A stretch of DNA of 14,374 nt. Origin: Chrysochromulina tobinii. Taxonomy: Eukaryota; Haptophyta; Prymnesiales; Chrysochromulinaceae. Numbering within the stretch: position 1 is the stretch's first letter; every line of letters starts with the position of its first letter. The translations under genes and the position numbers were made by a program. Where the stretch lies: contig JWZX01002108.1 in NCBI GenBank assembly GCA_001275005.1, positions 1-14,374 on the forward strand, given 5' to 3'. The notes beneath the pieces are model-generated. The model saw nothing but the letters and a program-made list of their open reading frames with translations. It searched no databases and was not told where the DNA came from. Positions 1 to 4,982 of the stretch are shown piece by piece.

Positions 1-66
1 GTGTTGCCACGCTGCCTGCGGGTGCGAGCGGCGCAGGCCCGCTGCTTGTCGCTAGCGTGGCAACAC
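1..66. repeat. 13-bp perfect inverted repeat (1-13 / 54-66)
   Basis: GTGTTGCCACGCT at 1-13 is the exact reverse complement of AGCGTGGCAACAC at 54-66, leaving a 40-base spacer. It lies inside the putative minus-strand proline-rich frame. The left arm begins at the first base of the window, so the true extent may be longer. Confidence 0.85.
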
Positions 67-772
67 CCGGCACCTTCACATTCACACTCGGAGCCAATCG
101 TGGGGAAGGCCCCTCCACCGCCGCCTTCGGCGACATCGCTGCCTCCACAGTCGACGACGCAGCCGACGCCGGCGTCGTCACCGTCACCACCGGAAGTGCC
201 GTGGCAGTTAAGTCGTGCTCGGCGAGCCCTGACAGCAGATGGGCGGGGAGCGGCGGGGGTGGTGGCAGTGGAGGCGGCGGTGGCACGTGCGTGCAGCTTG
301 GGTCCAAAGACCACTCTGGCCAGCGCGGCGGCTGCGGCGGCGGTGGCGTCGACGTGTGCGTGCCAGCGAGTTCGGGCGAGGCGCCGTACGGAACGGGCGT
401 GGGCGCGGGGCGCACGTGGACCGAGGCTGGCCGGCTGCCCGATCCAAGCGACGGCACGCATGGGCTTGGCACCCCGTCGCTAGGCTCTGACGGGCTTGGC
501 ACCCAGCACAGCGAGGGTACGCAAGGGCTGGTCGTGCTATGCAGTACGCCGAGCGTCGCGCGCCGCCGCTGCTGCTGCTGCTCGTCGGTGGCGCCGTTCG
601 TGCCGAATGACTGGCCGTGGACGTCGGCATTGAGCCGCGCGGCGGCGACTGCACCGCGCGCCACGGCGGCGAGGCACGGTAGTAGCGGCCTTGAGCGGGC
701 TTCACTCTGCGCGAGGAGGTCGCCCAGCGACAAGCCCACGGGCCGCAACGAGACCTCATCTGCTTGGTCCAT
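1..772 (-). CDS. Proline-rich hypothetical protein, N-terminal part, runs off window
   Basis: A minus-strand reading frame starts at the ATG at 772-770 and stays open for 257 codons to the left edge, so the gene is 3'-truncated by the window. The start context (TCAAATGG, A at -3 and G at +4) is good for a eukaryotic start. The first ~65 residues are Leu/Ala-rich and could be helical. They are followed by a short QQQQ run, then a Pro/Ser/Thr-rich low-complexity stretch with a doubled VPSPCVPSL-like unit and runs of 4 to 5 prolines. I recognise no domain. Opposing plus-strand frames over the same bases are also long (57-776, 1-483). The 57-776 frame shares its wobble position with this one, so third-base GC cannot decide the strand. 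I prefer the minus frame because of its start context, its natural-looking N-terminus and the odd Cys and Gly runs in the plus frame. Confidence 0.5.
   Translation of the reverse strand, partial: MDQADEVSLRPVGLSLGDLLAQSEARSRPLLPCLAAVARGAVAAARLNADVHGQSFGTNGATDEQQQQRRRATLGVLHSTTSPCVPSLCWVPSPSEPSDGVPSPCVPSLGSGSRPASVHVRPAPTPVPYGASPELAGTHTSTPPPPQPPRWPEWSLDPSCTHVPPPPPLPPPPPLPAHLLSGLAEHDLTATALPVVTVTTPASAASSTVEAAMSPKAAVEGPSPRLAPSVNVKVPGVATLATSSGPAPLAPAGSVAT
425..530. repeat. Imperfect direct repeat inside proline-rich frame
   Basis: The block GGGCTTGGCACCC occurs at 461-473 and again at 492-504, each followed at some distance by related sequence. In the minus-strand frame these encode two copies of a VPSPCVPSL-like unit. 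This is typical replication-slippage expansion in a low-complexity coding region. Confidence 0.6.
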
Positions 773-806
773 TTGAAAAGTTCCGGTGCGGAATTCTCGT
801 GCTCAC
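773..806. promoter_or_regulatory. 34-bp divergent intergenic spacer, putative bidirectional promoter core
   Basis: Only 34 bases separate the ATG of the minus-strand proline-rich gene (772) from the ATG of the plus-strand hydroxylase (807). No TATA box is visible. Either both promoters lie inside the opposing 5' coding region, or one start codon is placed wrongly, for example because of an unseen upstream exon. Confidence 0.35.
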
Positions 807-2087
807 ATGCCGGGCGTCGGCTCCGTGGTCCGCATCTCTGGCTTAAAGGCCCGGCCCGACTTGAATGAGACCATCGGAACCATCGTTGGTCCACTGCGCA
901 GCGACTCGGGCCGCATGCCGGTGCTCGTTGGAGATGAACCCTTGTTGCTCAAGCCTGATAACGTGCACGAGCTGCGCGCTGAGAACAAGCTGGCAGCTTC
1001 CATTGCAAAGTCTGGCCAGCGCTCGGCCGTCACCAGGCAAGGTACCGGTGCACTCTGGGAGCGCGGTCGAGCGCTGTGGGAGCAGGCCGTGCGCGAGACG
1101 AGCGCCAAAGACTTGACTGAAGCCGTACGTCTCCTTGTGGTGTCCGTCGACAGCAAAGAGCGTGCTCCAACGGCAGTGGCGCAGTCGCGGAGATGCCTCT
1201 TCGTGGGCTATTGCCGAAGCGACGCGCTGGCAACGGATGAGGCGATCACATACCTCGGAATGGCCATCTCGCTGGACCCTTCCAATGTCTATGCCTGGCG
1301 TGAGCTGCTGCTGACGTACGAATCAGATGCAAAGGATCTGGAGGCTGCTCGGGCGCTGGTGACGTGCGCCATTGCGGGAAGAGTCAACCCGGCGGGCTGG
1401 TCTACGTGCTGGCAGCGGCCTGGGACCATGGTGCCTGGGCTGGAGGCGCGTCCATTTTGGGATGCGGAGCCTTTTCAGTGGGTGGCGAGACTCGAAGCTT
1501 TCTCATCGACGGTGTGTGCCGAGTTGGAAGACGCGTTGGCACGGGCTGCTTGGCCCAAGGTAGGCGGCGAACACCGCAGCATCGGTAGGAGTGACGGCGA
1601 TGTCGTTGTGGGCGACTGGCGAGAAATGGTGCTCCTGGGCGAGGGTGCGACGCCGGGTGTAGCGCCTCAGACAGTCGATTTCCTTGAGAGAGAGGTGCCC
1701 GCTTGCGTGGCGCTCTGCCGCGAAGGCGGCGGCGAGGTCATCTTCAGCAGGTTGGAGCCGGGTGCGATGATCAAGCCGCACTGTGCCCCGACAAATCTGA
1801 GGTTAACGGCACATCTGGGGCTCAAAGTGCCCTCGGGAGCCGGCTGCCGCATTCGGGTGGGGCGAGAGTGGCGGGGCTGGAAGCAAGGCAAGGTTTTGCT
1901 CTTTGATGACTCGTTCGAGCATGAGGTAGAGAATCTTGGGACCGCTGAGGCCCGTGTGGTGTTGCTGATTCGCTTCTTCCATCCGGGTTTGATGTCCGCG
2001 ACGGCTGAGGTTCGCCGCGCCGCAGTAGTGCAGGCCGTCAACGATAAAATAGCAGCTGTGCGGGCGCGCTTCGAGTGCCCGCCTTGA
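807..2087 (+). CDS. Aspartyl/asparaginyl beta-hydroxylase domain protein with TPR-like segment
   Basis: A single uninterrupted 426-residue frame; the first ATG is at 807. Residues ~200-400 match the AspH beta-hydroxylase fold (Fe(II)/2-oxoglutarate dioxygenases that hydroxylate Asp/Asn side chains). They begin with a WQRPGTMVPGLEARPFWD block at ~202-219. The first iron-ligand His is H325 in KPHCAPTNLRL, and the second is H372 in FDDSFEHEV. These correspond to human ASPH H679 and H725 (the family uses two His and no acidic ligand). R383 is a likely 2-oxoglutarate contact. Residues ~146-192 look like a TPR hairpin pair, as in animal ASPH. Residues ~2-56 form an extra small barrel-like module (pattern VGSVVRI..GTIVGP..LLLKPDNV), similar to segments attached to MYND fingers in algal proteins. 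There is no signal peptide or membrane segment, so unlike human ASPH it is probably not ER-anchored. The substrate is unknown. Confidence 0.92.
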   Translation: MPGVGSVVRISGLKARPDLNETIGTIVGPLRSDSGRMPVLVGDEPLLLKPDNVHELRAENKLAASIAKSGQRSAVTRQGTGALWERGRALWEQAVRETSAKDLTEAVRLLVVSVDSKERAPTAVAQSRRCLFVGYCRSDALATDEAITYLGMAISLDPSNVYAWRELLLTYESDAKDLEAARALVTCAIAGRVNPAGWSTCWQRPGTMVPGLEARPFWDAEPFQWVARLEAFSSTVCAELEDALARAAWPKVGGEHRSIGRSDGDVVVGDWREMVLLGEGATPGVAPQTVDFLEREVPACVALCREGGGEVIFSRLEPGAMIKPHCAPTNLRLTAHLGLKVPSGAGCRIRVGREWRGWKQGKVLLFDDSFEHEVENLGTAEARVVLLIRFFHPGLMSATAEVRRAAVVQAVNDKIAAVRARFECPP

Positions 2088-2325
2088 CGTATGACGAGGC
2101 CCGGCGTTGCTTCCCCCGGTCGTGGACGTCAGAGGTACGCGGGGTCTGGGGTGGAGGTCGGCGCATCAATTGTTGGCACTGTGCACATGCTGGTGTACGT
2201 ATTACTCCAAAAAGGAAAATACCTGGATAGTAACACCTGGCGGGGACATCGGGAAACATGAATGACCGTCCCTCTCACAATAAAGCGACACGCCACTCCG
2301 GGCTCCGCTCGCCAGGGGCCGTCCC
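2088..2325. other. Convergent 3' intergenic region
   Basis: This 238-bp spacer lies between the stop of the plus-strand hydroxylase and the stop of the minus-strand CstF-77 gene, so it must hold both 3' UTRs. It contains an A-rich patch (AAAAAGGAAAATA near 2210) but no polyadenylation signal I can name with confidence. Confidence 0.5.
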
Positions 2326-4763
2326 TCAGGCGGTGAAGCCCTCAGCTCGCGCCTTGCGCTGCCTTGCGGTGAAGGGGTCGCGGCTTGGGCGCTGGTTGGT
2401 CACCTCGGCTGCGCTGGCGCCGCCGCTGGGCGCGCTGCGCTGGTCGAGACTGCCGCATAGGGCGGTCGCGGCTGTTGGCAGCTCACTCAGACTCTCAGGC
2501 AGCCGTTGCAGCCGTCCGCTCAGAGCCTGAATGTCATACGAAGAGGGCGGCGGCAGCCCGGCGCCCACCACGCGTCGGGGGAGCGCCTCGAGGAATGCCT
2601 CGATGGCGAACGGCACAGCGGGCGCGAACGAGCTATCCTCGGCGGTTACATTGGCGCTCAGGATGGCGGATGCATCGAGATCGAGTGTTTGACCCGTGTA
2701 CTCGACACAGCCTGCCAAATTAGGAACCACCATCGGCCCACCGCCGCCGCCGCCGGGCACGGTGGGGGCTGCGGGCACGGCGGGGTCCTCGGCCGCCGGT
2801 GGATCTACGGGCTCGGCGAGAGCATCGAGGATGCGTATGTCGGCGGGCCAGAGGTCCAGGTACGAGTGCATCGCGGCGAGCTGATAGAGGGAGCCTACCC
2901 GAAGGTCGGCTGCGGCGGGGAGGGAGCAAGAGGCGAGGGGTCAGGAGGGCGAGGTGATGATGAGGGGTGAGGGGGTGAGGGGGTTGAGGGAGTGAGGGGG
3001 TGAGGAGGTGAGGGAGTGAGGGGGCGAGAAGGTGAGGGGGGTAAAAGGGGGCAGCACGCACGATGAGCAGCCGCGCGGCGCGCCTCCACTGCCGCCACAG
3101 ACTGCGGCGAGCCATAGCTGAGCTCGAGGTCGAGATATGCCTTCCACAGCTCGCGCGAGGCGGCACATGCGGCTTGTGGAAGCGAGCGCTCGAGCACCGC
3201 GCGCGCGTTGATGACGTCGTGGTGGGCGACGAGGAAGCGCACGCAGTGGAGGGCGAGGGCAGCATCGCCCGGAAAGCGCTCGAGGGCAAGCATGAGAATC
3301 CGAGAGGCAACCACGACGCCTTCGGAGGCGCCCACCACGACGCCTTCTGAGGCACCCTCTCCGCCTTCGCCGTCACCGCCGCCCATTTGCGCCTCGAGCT
3401 CGGCGGCGGCCGCGTACACGTGCCAAGTGCATCCCTCGGCGCGGCGCGCACGTGCAAAGACAGCACGAGCGCCGGCCGCGCCCTCAGTCCTTCGGCTCAA
3501 CCGCAGGAGATGAATGTATGCGAGAGGCGAGGGGGCCGTCGCTACAAGCGCCTCGAGCAATGCGATGGCGGCCGAGGGAACCCCGTGTGCCTCCTCGAGG
3601 CGCGCGTACGCGAGGGTGAGTACCTCGTGTGAAGGGAGCACCTCGAGACCCCGTCGGTAGAAGAAGTGGGCCGATTGCACGTGGCCCTTGGACTGCATCC
3701 ACGACGCCGCCTCGTGCCACACCTGAGGCGTTCACATTAGGGCGCGTCAAGGAGGGTAAGGGAGGAGGGTAAGGGAGGAGGGTAAGGGAGGAGGGTAAGG
3801 GAGGAGGGTAAGGGAGGAGGGCAAGGGAGGAGGAGGTAGCAGGAGGCAGCAGGGGGCAGCAAAGGAGAGGCAGGGGCGGATGCGTGCGCGTGCGCAGGGC
3901 GGCCTCACCTGTGGGGTGAACCAGCACACCATCAGCGCCTGGTTGAAGGTGAATTGCATGCGCGTCTGCAGCTGGACAGGATCGAGTCGCTGCGGATTGG
4001 ACGCCTCGTACTCCCAGAGGGCGCGCCACGCACGCAGCTGCCCAAGCTCTGCAGGTGTACCGCGAGGCGGGCGCGGCATCCGGCGCAGTGACAGCCGATC
4101 GACAAGCGCCTTTCGCTCCTTTGCTACTCGACGGGCCACCAGCGCGTCGTCCGCGATCTCGGCGAGCATGGTCTTGGCCTGCTCGCGGCTCTGTGTGCCC
4201 TCCCAGGCCTCGTACTCCTTCCAGAGCGCCTCGAGTCCCACCGCCGGCTGCTTGAGAGCGAGTCGGAAGGCATCGCGTGCGTCCGTTACCGCCTTGGACT
4301 GCGGAAGGCTGCCTGGCTCGACAGCGTCGCGCAGCAGGCCAACCCACTCGACCCAGAGCGGGCCCGAGCCCACGTCCGCGCCAACCGCGTCGAGCAGCAT
4401 GTGCAGCCCACTCTCGAGCTCCTTGAAGCCGCACCGCTTCTCGAGTTTCAGGTAGCGCAGGTAGATTTTCCACAGCTCGATGTGAGGGCAGCGCAGCAGG
4501 CAGCGCTCAAATAGCGACTCGACGCGCTCGAAGTCGCGCTGGCGCAGCTCGGTCTCGAGCCACTGGTGCCAGCACACGGCGGCAGAGGGGAAGCTCTGCA
4601 CGCATCGCTCGAAGAGCGGGCGGTATTCAGCGGGCGTCTGTTGCTGCGCCTCCGATAGCAGCGTCGCCCATGCATCCGCGTCGAGCGGGTCCGCAGCCAC
4701 GCGCTCCTCCATGCGCAAGCAGCGCGCCGTCTTGGCGCCCGTCGCCCATACCGCCGTCGGCAT
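2326..4763 (-). CDS. CSTF3: Cleavage stimulation factor subunit 3 (CstF-77 / Rna14 family), three exons
   Basis: HAT-repeat scaffold of the mRNA 3'-end cleavage and polyadenylation machinery, acting in the nucleus. The minus-strand model is join of exons 4763-3909, 3722-3062 and 2894-2326, giving 694 residues (human CSTF3 has 717). Junctions are CAG|GTGAGG to CCTCAG|GTG (phase 0) and C|GTGCGT to GGGTAG|GC (phase 1). They restore the family text FTPQ-VWHEAASWM and AAAHR-SLYQLAAMHSYLDLWP. HAT motifs are visible, such as ELWKIYLRYLKLE and ALWKEYEAWE. The C-terminal block AIEAFLEALPRRV with downstream prolines matches the conserved end of the family. The start is the first in-frame ATG (4763); an alternative is M17 (MEERV). 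A Gly/Glu-rich insert of ~24 residues in exon 2 replaces a shorter loop of the animal protein. Confidence 0.92.
2895..3061 (-). other. CstF-77 intron 2 (167 bp)
   Basis: GT-AG intron on the minus strand. The donor is C|GTGCGT and the acceptor GGGTAG|GC. It is phase 1, joining His-Arg to Ser-Leu-Tyr. About half of its length is the 8-bp minisatellite listed separately. Read in sense it is very pyrimidine-rich. Confidence 0.85.
2961..3041. repeat. 8-bp minisatellite, about 10 copies, within CstF-77 intron 2
   Basis: The plus strand shows TGAGGGGG-type units (variants TGAGGAGG, TGAGGGAG, CGAGAAGG) spaced almost exactly 8 bases apart. In the sense of the gene these read as CCCCTCA pyrimidine tracts. 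The antisense strand carries repeated GTGAGG, which resembles a 5' splice site. Confidence 0.9.
3311..3358 (-). repeat. 24-bp tandem duplication inside CstF-77 exon 2
   Basis: Two adjacent 24-base copies (CCACGACGCCTTCKGAGGCR on the plus strand) encode the doubled segment ASEGVVVG / ASEGVVVA. The period is a multiple of three, so the frame is kept. It lies in the loop between two HAT repeats where the animal protein has a shorter linker. Confidence 0.85.
3723..3908 (-). other. CstF-77 intron 1 (186 bp)
   Basis: GT-AG intron on the minus strand. The donor is CAG|GTGAGG and the acceptor CCTCAG|GTG, with a branch-like CTAAT about 15 bases upstream of the acceptor. It is phase 0. Nearly half the intron is the 13-bp minisatellite listed separately. 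Confidence 0.88.
3751..3835. repeat. 13-bp minisatellite, about 6 copies, within CstF-77 intron 1
   Basis: The plus strand reads GTAAGGGAGGAGG repeated at exact 13-base spacing (T of GTAAG at 3757, 3770, 3783, 3796, 3809; a sixth copy has GCAAG). In gene sense it is CCTCCTCCCTTAC, a polypyrimidine array. The antisense strand contains a near-consensus 5' splice site (G|GTAAGG) in each of the first five copies. Confidence 0.93.
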
Positions 4764-4982
4764 CGCGCGGCTGCGTTCTCGAATCAGCAGGGCTCTGGGT
4801 CTCGCGGACTGACGAGAGAGTGCGCCGCCGCGAGGGCGCAATCCATGCTCGAGGCGCGAGAGCGGCGCTCACCAACTTCGTGTGAATTGGCTGTTAATAC
4901 ATAGAATCTCAAAAGTAGAGTGCACTCCCTCGTGTGTGCATTCCCACTTCAAAGGACTCAATTCCTCCCCAGCAGTGGAGCG
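4764..4982. promoter_or_regulatory. Divergent intergenic region between CstF-77 and glycosyltransferase
   Basis: 219 bp separate the two divergent start codons. The part near 4881-4920 is clearly AT-richer than its surroundings (TTAATACATAGAATCTCAAAA) and contains ATTGG (4886-4890), an inverted CCAAT. It is the natural place for a bidirectional promoter. No TATA box is clear, so this is inferred from position and composition. Confidence 0.4.

Noticed and set aside
57-776. Plus-strand 239-codon frame opposite the proline-rich gene
   Set aside because: It starts at GTG, has a run of Cys and long Gly tracts, and shares wobble positions with the better minus frame, so its openness is explained without coding. 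It is kept as an ambiguity in the findings.
208-894. Minus-strand 228-codon frame
   Set aside because: It is Arg/Ser-rich with no domain, overlaps the hydroxylase start and lies in a different frame from the better minus ORF; a GC-driven shadow.
2941-3850. CRISPR-like or satellite array suggested by regular short repeats
   Set aside because: The units are contiguous 8- and 13-bp minisatellites with no spacers, and they lie inside introns of a eukaryotic gene.
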